From the NCBI GenBank assembly GCA_027448805.1, contig DAIDMU010000080.1, forward strand, positions 1 through 48,065: a DNA stretch of 48,065 nucleotides, read 5' to 3'. The position numbers and the translations under genes are program-made. Positions 1 through 6,771 of this stretch are shown here, one piece after another. How positions within the stretch are numbered: position 1 is the first letter of the stretch; every line of letters begins with the position of its first letter. Source of the DNA: Sulfurimonas sp. Lineage in GTDB: Bacteria > Campylobacterota > Campylobacteria > Campylobacterales > Sulfurimonadaceae. Below the pieces are notes generated by a model. That model saw nothing but the letters and a program-made list of their open reading frames with translations. It searched no databases and was not told the origin of the DNA.

Positions 1-1213
1 GACTTATTGCTGTATGATCCTGCATACCGAAATATTGAGCTAGTTGAGGCATAGTATTTTGTGTAAGCTCACGGCAGAGATAGATAGCAATTCTTCTTGC
101 ATAGACAAGATTTTTACTTCTGCCTTTTGAGCGAATTTCACTTGGTTTTATATTTAGATCTTTTGCTACACTTTGTGTAATTATGTCAAGAGTAAGATTG
201 GCGCGATTTTCTTGCAGTTGGTCTTTTAAAACATTTTTTGTAAATTGTAAATCTATATCGACATGCATAAGTTGTGAGTAGGCATGAAGTTTTGATAAAA
301 TGCCCTCTATTTCGCGAACATTGCTCTCTATAACTGTTGCTATATAGTAGATAATATCTTTTGTAAGAACGACTTTATTTATTTTGCACTTATTTTCAAT
401 AATTGCTATCTTCGTTTCAAGTTCTGGGGGTTGAATATCAGCAACTAGTCCGTGTTCAAAACGGCTTTGGAGTCTTTTTTCAAGTCCTGCTATCTTTTTT
501 GGGTGTTTATCCGCTGTTAAAATAATCTGTTTTCCAACGCCTTTTAGTGCTTCAAAAGTGTGGAAAAATTCCTCCTGAATACCCTCTTTATTACTTAAAA
601 ACTGGATGTCATCTATAAGAAGAACATCACATTTTCTGTATTTTTCTTGGAATCTTTCCATTGTTTTGTTTCTAACATGACGTATAAAATCATTTAAAAA
701 TTGCTCAACCGTAGTGTAAATAACGATTTTACCCTGATTTTGAAAAACATTTCCGGCAGCTTGCATAAGGTGTGTTTTACCAAGGCCGACACCACCGTGG
801 ATAAAGAGAGGATTGTAGAGCTCACCGGCTTTTTCACTGACACTTTTAACCGCGGCATAAGCAAACTGGTTTGAACCGCCAACCATAAAATTTGCAAAAG
901 TATGAGACGGATTTAAGAGTGAATGTTGTGCTTTTTGTTCAGGTTTTTGATGAATTTTTTTCGTATCGGTCTGATTTTTTAGTAGAATATTAACGTTAAC
1001 TTTTGTTGAGTTTTGTATATCAAACAGATGTTTTATTTTTGCACAATATTTATTTTTTATCCAATTTAGAACTAAAGAGTTTGGAGCATAAAAAATAGCA
1101 TTATCATCGGTAGATTTTTTTATATCATAGACCAAGTGTTTAATATATCTGTTATACTCAATTTCCGGAATCTCTTCTTTTAGAAGAAGTAAAATTTTTT
1201 GACCAATGTTCAC
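1..1213 (-). CDS. dnaA: Chromosomal replication initiator DnaA (3' end cut by window)
   Basis: AAA+ initiator that binds DnaA boxes and opens the origin. The minus-strand translation is open for 404 codons to the window edge. It shows a Walker A motif GGVGLGKTH near residue 140, a Walker B stretch LLIDDIQFL near residue 197, and at the very end QDHTAIS, matching the RDHT-type signature of the DNA-binding domain IV, so only about 30-40 residues are missing. I take GTG at 1213 as start, because the ATG one base upstream of it (ATGTGA) runs straight into a stop and the translation NIGQKILLLL looks like a DnaA domain I. The gene is absent from the ORF track; the 694-897 entry is a shadow of it. 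Confidence 0.96.
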   Translation of the reverse strand, partial: MNIGQKILLLLKEEIPEIEYNRYIKHLVYDIKKSTDDNAIFYAPNSLVLNWIKNKYCAKIKHLFDIQNSTKVNVNILLKNQTDTKKIHQKPEQKAQHSLLNPSHTFANFMVGGSNQFAYAAVKSVSEKAGELYNPLFIHGGVGLGKTHLMQAAGNVFQNQGKIVIYTTVEQFLNDFIRHVRNKTMERFQEKYRKCDVLLIDDIQFLSNKEGIQEEFFHTFEALKGVGKQIILTADKHPKKIAGLEKRLQSRFEHGLVADIQPPELETKIAIIENKCKINKVVLTKDIIYYIATVIESNVREIEGILSKLHAYSQLMHVDIDLQFTKNVLKDQLQENRANLTLDIITQSVAKDLNIKPSEIRSKGRSKNLVYARRIAIYLCRELTQNTMPQLAQYFGMQDHTAIS

Positions 1214-1320
1214 ATAAAGCCTTATCTGAAATATAATTTATATGTGAATAGTAGCTATAATTCCCATAAATAAAGTTAAAATTATGTGAATAGTATATCT
1301 ATAACATGTGAAAGAGAATA
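1214..1320. other. oriC: dnaA-ruvC spacer, probable oriC element with DnaA boxes
   Basis: AT-rich spacer between divergent dnaA and ruvC. Two identical 9-mers TGTGAATAG (1243-1251 and 1285-1293; reverse complement CTATTCACA) lie in the same orientation 42 bp apart, about four helical turns, and a weaker TGTGAAAGA follows at 1307. CTATTCACA differs by one base from TTATTCACA, the DnaA box type described for epsilon-class bacteria. A TATAAT at 1256-1261 for ruvC lies between the two boxes, so DnaA binding could also control transcription here. Origin activity is inferred. Confidence 0.7.
1256..1261 (+). promoter_or_regulatory. Probable -10 element for ruvC
   Basis: A perfect TATAAT 60 bp upstream of the ruvC ATG, placed between two DnaA-box-like 9-mers. 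No clear -35 is seen, which is usual for sigma-70 promoters in this phylum. Confidence 0.5.
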
Positions 1321-1800
1321 ATGACAATTTTAGGAATTGACCCGGGTACGAGAAAAATGGGCTATGCTCTTATCTCTTTAGAGAAGGGAAAAATAGCACT
1401 TATTGAAGCTGGGCTTATAAAGATAAAAGCCGAGGAGCTGCAGTTTCAGATTCCGCAGATGGTTGAAGCTTTTGAGAGTATTTTTAAAACCCATAAAATA
1501 GATGAAGTAGCAATTGAGGATATTTTTTATGCGCATAATCCAAAAACAACCATAAAACTTGCCCAATTTCGCGGAGCGATTATGCTTATGCTTCTTCAGC
1601 AGTTTGGACAGTTTAACGAATATACTGCACTTCAGGTAAAAAAAGCACTGACCGGAAACGGCAAAGCGACGAAAGAGCAGGTTTCTTATATGGCAAAGAT
1701 GCTTTTAAACATAAAAAAAGAGATAAAACCGCTTGATATAACAGATGCTATCGCCGTTGCAATAACCCACTCGCAAAGAGTCAGACTAAAACAGCAATAA
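1321..1800 (+). CDS. ruvC: Holliday junction resolvase RuvC
   Basis: Endonuclease that cleaves Holliday junctions with the RuvAB branch-migration motor. The 159-residue length fits the family. Acidic catalytic residues are in place: D7 in LGIDPGT, E66 and D67 in VAIEDIF, and D142 in the [11 protein letters not shown] motif. The start ATG follows an AAAGAGA ribosome binding site. It is transcribed divergently from dnaA across the likely origin spacer. Confidence 0.96.
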   Translation: MTILGIDPGTRKMGYALISLEKGKIALIEAGLIKIKAEELQFQIPQMVEAFESIFKTHKIDEVAIEDIFYAHNPKTTIKLAQFRGAIMLMLLQQFGQFNEYTALQVKKALTGNGKATKEQVSYMAKMLLNIKKEIKPLDITDAIAVAITHSQRVRLKQQ

Positions 1801-1844
1801 TTTCTTATCTTGCCTTAAATCAAATAGTAAAATTTTTAAAACAG

Positions 1845-1850
1845 TATAAT
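1845..1850 (+). promoter_or_regulatory. Probable -10 for the hemerythrin-PAS gene
   Basis: TATAAT 27 bp before the ATG at 1878, followed by an AAAGGA ribosome binding site at about 1862. The stretch upstream is AT-rich without a recognisable -35. Confidence 0.5.
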
Positions 1851-1877
1851 TTTTAAAAAATAAAGGATTTTTAAATT

Positions 1878-2843
1878 ATGAACTCATTTGCTTCTTTGCC
1901 AGAAGGACATCCGGCTAGGGTTTATCTGGAAGAAAATATGCTCATGCGAGGCTTGATTGCAAGTATAAACAGCATCAATATAGTAGAAAATTTTGAAGAG
2001 TTTGAAGAGAAATTTAGAAGATTATGTCTTGTTGAGAAACATTTCGCAAGAAAAGAGAATCAGCTTTTTCCATATTTGGAGAAGTACGGTTGGACATCGC
2101 CGTCGCAAAATATGTGGGCTTTTCATGATGATATAAGAGCAGAGATAAAAACTGCAAGAGCTTTGGTACAAGAGAAAAATATGCCTGCTTTGACGCAACA
2201 GCTGCAGAGAGTTTTTGGAAATCTAGAACATATCATGCAGGTTGAAGAGGGGAGACTTCTGCCAAATGCGATGAATATGCTCGATGAAGAAGATTGGAAA
2301 GAGATGCGCGCAGGAGATGAGGAGATAGGCTGGATGTTTGATAAAGCTCCAGTAGCATATCCTCCGCATGTTGAGGGCGAATATATTCACCCGTCTCAAG
2401 ACAAACAGAAGAGAAAACTCCCGTTTTCGCTTGATAACAGAATCAAGCTTGACGAGGGTTATATGCTGCCTGAGCAGATTAACTGGCTTTTGAAGTTTAT
2501 GCCTGTTGATATCACTTATGTTGATGAGAATGACATCGTTATCTTTTATAACCGCGGGGATGACAGAGTATTTCCAAGAAGTGCGGGGATAATAGGGCGA
2601 GAGGTAAAGTTTTGCCACCCTCCAAAGAGTGTTGACCAAGTTTTGATGATTCTACGCGAGTTTAAAGCAGGCCGCAGAGATGAGGCTGAGTTTTGGATAA
2701 CTTTTAAAGGTAAATTTATTCATATCCGCTATTTTGCTATTAGGGATGATGAGGGCAATTACAAAGGTGTTATAGAGGTTTCTCAAGATGTTACTCATAT
2801 TAGAGGGCTAGAGGGTCAGCAGAGATTGTTGGATTGGGAATAG
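1878..2843 (+). CDS. Hemerythrin (HHE)-PAS domain protein, DUF438-family related
   Basis: Likely a cytoplasmic sensor with a diiron or oxygen/NO-binding HHE domain followed by a PAS domain. Residues 10-145 form a helical HHE-type region with candidate metal ligands H11, H55, E60, H83, H118 and E123/E124. Residues about 190-315 resemble the PAS domain of DUF438 proteins (MPVDITYVDENDIVIFYN, then GREVKFCHPPKSV). The N-terminal DUF438 domain that usually precedes these two modules is missing; the ORF has its own RBS and promoter, so this looks like a natural shorter architecture. No output domain is present, so the partner is unknown. It has its own promoter and lies upstream of ppnP, which also appears to have one. 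Confidence 0.82.
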   Translation: MNSFASLPEGHPARVYLEENMLMRGLIASINSINIVENFEEFEEKFRRLCLVEKHFARKENQLFPYLEKYGWTSPSQNMWAFHDDIRAEIKTARALVQEKNMPALTQQLQRVFGNLEHIMQVEEGRLLPNAMNMLDEEDWKEMRAGDEEIGWMFDKAPVAYPPHVEGEYIHPSQDKQKRKLPFSLDNRIKLDEGYMLPEQINWLLKFMPVDITYVDENDIVIFYNRGDDRVFPRSAGIIGREVKFCHPPKSVDQVLMILREFKAGRRDEAEFWITFKGKFIHIRYFAIRDDEGNYKGVIEVSQDVTHIRGLEGQQRLLDWE

Positions 2844-2845
2844 GA

Positions 2846-2851
2846 TATAAT
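2846..2851 (+). promoter_or_regulatory. Probable -10 for ppnP
   Basis: TATAAT within a 20-base string (2840-2859) that occurs again, identically, upstream of znuA at 42604-42623. It begins right at the stop codon of the preceding gene. Confidence 0.5.
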
Positions 2852-2879
2852 TTCAAAAAAACTAAGGATAATAAAAAAG

Positions 2880-3191
2880 ATGTCAAAATTTGAAAATGTA
2901 ACGGTAGTAAAAAAAGCAAATATCTACTATGATGGAAAAGTTACAAGCAGAACGGTTGAATTTGCAGACGGTTCAAAAAAAACTCTTGGAATTATGATGC
3001 CGGGTGATTACAGTTTTGGGACCGATGCTGCCGAAATTATGGAGATAATGAGCGGAGAACTTGATATTAGACTGCCAAATGAAGAGTGGAAAACGCTTCA
3101 TACTCCTGAGACATTCAGCGTGCCTGCTAACTCGTCGTTTGATTTAAAAATTAAAACAGTTACAGATTACTGCTGTTCATATATAAAATAA
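2880..3191 (+). CDS. ppnP: Pyrimidine/purine nucleoside phosphorylase PpnP (cupin)
   Basis: Small cupin-fold enzyme that phosphorolyses several nucleosides to base plus ribose-1-phosphate (family formerly DUF1255/YaiE). The 103-residue length and the conserved strings [27 protein letters not shown] and [12 protein letters not shown] fit the family well. Its own TATAAT-type promoter lies directly upstream. The gene ends 11 bases before the convergent gltA stop. It could take part in nucleoside salvage with the phosphorylase-like gene at 13.2 kb, which is inference. Confidence 0.9.
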   Translation: MSKFENVTVVKKANIYYDGKVTSRTVEFADGSKKTLGIMMPGDYSFGTDAAEIMEIMSGELDIRLPNEEWKTLHTPETFSVPANSSFDLKIKTVTDYCCSYIK

Positions 3192-3202
3192 CCTGCTCCA
3201 GA

Positions 3203-4483
3203 TTAATACTCTGGAGTTCTCTCTTTTGAGCCTGTGTAAAGCTGGCGAGGACGAGCAATTTTTATAGTTTTTTGCTGATTTAACTCGCTCCACTGTGCTA
3301 TCCAGCCCGGCGTTCTGCCTATAACAAATATAACGGCAAACATCTCTTTTGGGATTTTGAGTGCCTGAAGAATCAGTCCTGAGTAGAAGTCAATATTTGG
3401 GTACAAACTGCGGCTTATAAAGTACTCATCGCTTAGAGCGATTTTTTCTATTTTGTTTGCAACTTCAACGAGTTCACTGCTGATACCAAGCTCTCCCATA
3501 AGCTCATTGCGAATATTTTTTAGTATTGTTGCGCGAGGGTCAAAATTTTTATATACGCGATGCCCGAACCCCATCAGTTTAAACGGGTCATCTTTATCTT
3601 TCGCACGCGCTATAAACTCATCTACTCTATCCAGCGTTCCTATCATCTCCAGCTGACGAATGACACTCTCGTTTGCCCCGCCATGACTTCTTCCCCAGAG
3701 CGCGCCTATGCCGGCACTTATTGCCGCATACGGATGGGCGTTTGTTGAAGCTAGATTTCTAACAGCCGTAGTTGATGCGTTTTGTTCATGATCGGCATGA
3801 AGAGTAAAGATAGTGTCAAGTGCTTTTATCTCAATGGGTTTTAGTTCAACATAGCTGTGGGGGTAAGCTCTTAGCATGTAGAGAAAATTCTCCGTAAATC
3901 CTTTATTCATATCAGGATATATAATAGGCAAACCGTTAGAGTATCTGTACGAAAAAGCCGCAAGAGTTGGGATTTTGGCAACAATTCTGTTTGACATTTC
4001 AGTGTACTCTTTTTTAGTTTTTATATCCAGATGATTATAGTAAAATGTTGAGAGTGCGGAGACGCCTGCCGAGAGAATCGCCATCGGATGTGCGCCATCA
4101 GGAAAAGAGTCAAAGAGTTTTTTTACTCCCTCATGCACAAATGAGCGTTTTTTCATCTCTATGGTAAAATTTTCCAGCTCCTCTTTGGTCGGCAGCTCGC
4201 CGTTTAAAAGAAGATAGGCAGTATCTAAAAAACTTTTTTTCTTTGCAAGGTATGCTATATCATACCCTCTGTACATAAGTTTCCCCTCTTCACCGTCTAT
4301 GTACGTTATATCTGATTTGCAAGATGCGGTAGACGTATAGCCTTCATCATATGTAAACATTTTAGTCTCTTTGTAAAGAGTTGAAATGTCAATTACAGAC
4401 GGACCTACCGTCGCATCGAGTATTGGAAACTCATAGCTTTTGCCGTCACGATTGTTTGTTAGTGTTACTGTGTCTCTGCTCAT
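3203..4483 (-). CDS. gltA: Citrate synthase (GltA type)
   Basis: Condenses acetyl-CoA with oxaloacetate to citrate. The 426-residue length is typical of the hexameric bacterial type. Substrate-binding and catalytic histidines are visible in FTLHADHEQNAST (around residue 230) and GFGHRVYKNFDPRA (around 305). An AAAAGGGG ribosome binding site precedes the ATG and a TATAAT lies at 4510-4515. It follows trxC on the same strand with 32 bases between. If the host fixes carbon by the reductive TCA cycle, as many relatives do, this oxidative-direction enzyme would need control; that cannot be judged here. Confidence 0.96.
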   Translation of the reverse strand: MSRDTVTLTNNRDGKSYEFPILDATVGPSVIDISTLYKETKMFTYDEGYTSTASCKSDITYIDGEEGKLMYRGYDIAYLAKKKSFLDTAYLLLNGELPTKEELENFTIEMKKRSFVHEGVKKLFDSFPDGAHPMAILSAGVSALSTFYYNHLDIKTKKEYTEMSNRIVAKIPTLAAFSYRYSNGLPIIYPDMNKGFTENFLYMLRAYPHSYVELKPIEIKALDTIFTLHADHEQNASTTAVRNLASTNAHPYAAISAGIGALWGRSHGGANESVIRQLEMIGTLDRVDEFIARAKDKDDPFKLMGFGHRVYKNFDPRATILKNIRNELMGELGISSELVEVANKIEKIALSDEYFISRSLYPNIDFYSGLILQALKIPKEMFAVIFVIGRTPGWIAQWSELNQQKTIKIARPRQLYTGSKERTPEY

Positions 4484-4509
4484 AATCTGCCCCTTTTTTA
4501 TAATAAATA

Positions 4510-4515
4510 ATTATA
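4510..4515 (-). promoter_or_regulatory. Probable -10 for gltA
   Basis: Minus-strand TATAAT located at the end of trxC, 27 bases before the gltA ATG, followed by an AAAAGGGG ribosome binding site. It allows gltA to be expressed independently of trxC. Confidence 0.5.
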
Positions 4516-4938
4516 CTATATAAACTGTGCAATCAGTTTGTTTAAACTCGCCTCATCCAAAGCGCCTGAAACTCTGTGAACCTCTTTGGAATTTTTGAAA
4601 ACTACAATTGTAGGAATGCTTCTTATGCCAAATTTGCCGCCTAGATTCTGTTCATTTTCGGTGTTTACTTTTGCGTAGAGTGCTTTTAGCGGAAAATTTT
4701 TAGCACTTTTTTCAAAGTTTGGGGCCATCATCTTGCATGGTCCGCACCAAGGTGCCCAGAAATCAACTATTACTGGAATATCGCTATTTACGATGATTTC
4801 GTCAAAGTTAACAGTTGTTAACTCGATAGGTTTGGTTTCTAAAAGCGAGCCTTTACACTTTCCGCAGTTAGCTTTTGCGTAACTATCTCTTTGCGGAACA
4901 TTATTGACGCTTTTGCAATGTGGACATACGATTCTCAT
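4516..4938 (-). CDS. trxC: Thioredoxin 2 (TrxC) with N-terminal zinc ribbon
   Basis: Cytoplasmic disulfide reductase. Residues 1-30 carry two CxxC pairs (CPHC at 5-8, CGKC at 25-28) that bind zinc in the TrxC family, followed by a thioredoxin fold with the WCGPC active site at 64-68 and the cis-proline motif SIPT. At 140 residues it matches TrxC rather than TrxA. It starts 9 bases after the degP/htrA stop and is probably co-transcribed with it; gltA follows with its own promoter. Confidence 0.94.
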   Translation of the reverse strand: MRIVCPHCKSVNNVPQRDSYAKANCGKCKGSLLETKPIELTTVNFDEIIVNSDIPVIVDFWAPWCGPCKMMAPNFEKSAKNFPLKALYAKVNTENEQNLGGKFGIRSIPTIVVFKNSKEVHRVSGALDEASLNKLIAQFI

Positions 4939-4947
4939 AGGACCTCC

Positions 4948-6333
4948 CTAAAGTACAATGGCTAATATATAGCCCTTTCTATAGATGAAAACTCTCTTCT
5001 TCTCTTTTGAAGCAGTTGCTTTTTTAAAGTCGTCTAATGTAGCGATTTCACTCTCCTCCACCTGTACGATTATGTCATTTTTTCTAACACCAGCACTGTA
5101 AGCTTCGCTTTTTTCATCTACATTAACTACTAACACGCCGTTGATGGTTAGGTTGAGCTGTTGTTTATGCGTAGAGCTGATTTGGGTTAATTTTAGCCCC
5201 TTGTACTCAAGCTCTCCATTTACGGTTTTGCTCTCAAGTGTTGAGAGTGTTACACTTTTCGTATTGACTTTTTTGTCTCTTAGAAATTTTACGGTTACCG
5301 TTTTAGACGGTGCGTATGAACCTATAGTGTTTTTTAATTCACTCGCACTTCCTATTTTTTTGCCGTTGACTTCTATGATGAGATCTCCTCTTTTTAGTTC
5401 AGCTTTTGCAGCCGGCGAGTTATCTTCCACACCTGTTATTAGAGCTCCGTAGCTATTGTTATAAAATTTACTCATATCGTCGCTTATATCTGAGATATTT
5501 ACTCCCAGATATGCACGGGTGTATTTACCGCTCTCAATCAGGCTTGTTGCAACTGTCGTAACCATATTTGATGGGATTGCAAAACCTATGCCCACGTTTC
5601 CGCCGGATTTTGAAATAATTGCAGAGTTGATTCCAATAAGGTGCCCAGCAGAGTTTATAAGCGCACCGCCTGAATTTCCGGGATTTATGGAAGCGTCTGT
5701 TTGAATGAAGCCCTCATACTCTACGATTCCTACACCGCTTCTGCTTGTTGCCGATACGATTCCCTGAGTGATAGTCTCACCGACTCCAAACGGATTGCCG
5801 AGCGCAAAAACAACATCTCCGACTTTTACTTTGTCAGAGTTGTAAAATGTTATGGCATTCAGGTTTTTTGCCTCTATTTTGATGATAGCCAAATCACTCT
5901 TCTCATCTTTGCCGATAAGTTTGGCTTCATACTCTTTTTTGTCGCCTGCCAAATTGACAATAATTTTATCCGCACCGTCAATAACATGGTTATTGGTAAC
6001 AATATAGCCATCCTGTGAAACTATAACGCCTGAACCTAACGCTTGCTGAATTCTCTCTTGAGGGATATCCCCATATCCTTTAAAAAACTCTCTAAAAAAC
6101 GGATCATTCAAAAAAGGATTTGCATTCAACTGGGTGCCGTTTATCCCTTTTTTTATGGATATGTTTACAATGCTTGTTCTTACATTTTCTAAAATATTAT
6201 TGTAAGAGAGTATGCGGCTTTGATTTGTTGGATACTCTCGTTCCATATTATGCGGCGAGTATTTGAACTCCACGCTACTTTTTGCATAAACAAATGTTAG
6301 TGTTATTAAAGACAGAAAGAAAAGTTTTTTCAT
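4948..6333 (-). CDS. htrA: Periplasmic serine protease DegP/HtrA (Do family)
   Basis: Envelope quality-control protease and chaperone. A signal peptide spans residues 1-18 (MKKLFFLSLITLTFVYA). The trypsin-like domain has the triad H116 (TNNHVIDG), D147 (KSDLAI) and S221 (NPGNSGGAL). Two PDZ domains follow, roughly residues 260-350 and 370-455. The 461-residue length is normal. A minus-strand TATAAT at 6364-6369 and an AAAGGAG ribosome binding site precede it. It heads a short operon with trxC. Confidence 0.95.
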   Translation of the reverse strand: MKKLFFLSLITLTFVYAKSSVEFKYSPHNMEREYPTNQSRILSYNNILENVRTSIVNISIKKGINGTQLNANPFLNDPFFREFFKGYGDIPQERIQQALGSGVIVSQDGYIVTNNHVIDGADKIIVNLAGDKKEYEAKLIGKDEKSDLAIIKIEAKNLNAITFYNSDKVKVGDVVFALGNPFGVGETITQGIVSATSRSGVGIVEYEGFIQTDASINPGNSGGALINSAGHLIGINSAIISKSGGNVGIGFAIPSNMVTTVATSLIESGKYTRAYLGVNISDISDDMSKFYNNSYGALITGVEDNSPAAKAELKRGDLIIEVNGKKIGSASELKNTIGSYAPSKTVTVKFLRDKKVNTKSVTLSTLESKTVNGELEYKGLKLTQISSTHKQQLNLTINGVLVVNVDEKSEAYSAGVRKNDIIVQVEESEIATLDDFKKATASKEKKRVFIYRKGYILAIVL

Positions 6334-6363
6334 CTAAGCTCCTTTGTTTTTTGGTAATAAAAT

Positions 6364-6369
6364 ATTATA
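6364..6369 (-). promoter_or_regulatory. Probable -10 for htrA-trxC
   Basis: Minus-strand TATAAT about 30 bases upstream of the htrA ATG, followed by AAAGGAG. Confidence 0.5.
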
Positions 6370-6404
6370 ACCAAATGGTTTACGAAGTGCTAATGAAGTA
6401 CTAT

Positions 6405-6770
6405 TTAGAATGAATCTTCTTTGTATTTGAGTGAAGTTGATTTTAAGTAACATGAGGAGTTTGTTATAGCTGAAAAGTTGTCGTAAGCACCAATTCCAAA
6501 TCCAAAACAGTTGTCGGCGTATATTAAAGTTATCCCATTGCTCATATCTACATATGGAAGTTTTGAGGCTTCAAGCAGTCTTGCGTCGTAAACGCCGCTG
6601 AATTCTAATTCTACTGTTATCCAGTCAAATCCTCTAGCGCTGTCTTGTGTCGCTAGGGTAATTTTAATGGCAGTAGGAGTAATTATCTCTATGGAGCGAA
6701 GCTCCGCATCAATAAAGTTATTAAATCTCTTTAAAAACGTATTTAAATCATTTTTTAAAAGAGGCTTCAT
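6405..6770 (-). CDS. Conserved-looking hypothetical protein, 121 aa
   Basis: I do not recognise this family. The protein is mixed alpha/beta in appearance, has no signal peptide or membrane segment, and has two cysteines (C88 region NCFGFG and SSCYLK near the end). Its ATG lies one base after the nrdA stop, so it is almost certainly translated from the nrdA message. Base composition and codon use look like the neighbours. The tight coupling may hint at a role near deoxynucleotide synthesis, but nothing in the sequence proves this. Confidence 0.75.
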   Translation of the reverse strand: MKPLLKNDLNTFLKRFNNFIDAELRSIEIITPTAIKITLATQDSARGFDWITVELEFSGVYDARLLEASKLPYVDMSNGITLIYADNCFGFGIGAYDNFSAITNSSCYLKSTSLKYKEDSF

Positions 6771-6771
6771 C

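Noticed and set aside
694-897. 67-aa minus-strand ORF
   Set aside because: Shadow of dnaA in another frame.
1307-1315. Third DnaA box in the dnaA-ruvC spacer
   Set aside because: Two mismatches to the box consensus; mentioned as weak only.
3197-3216. Bidirectional terminator between ppnP and gltA
   Set aside because: The CTCCAG/CTGGAG stem is only 6 bp, has a 8-base loop, overlaps the gltA coding end and lacks U-tracts.
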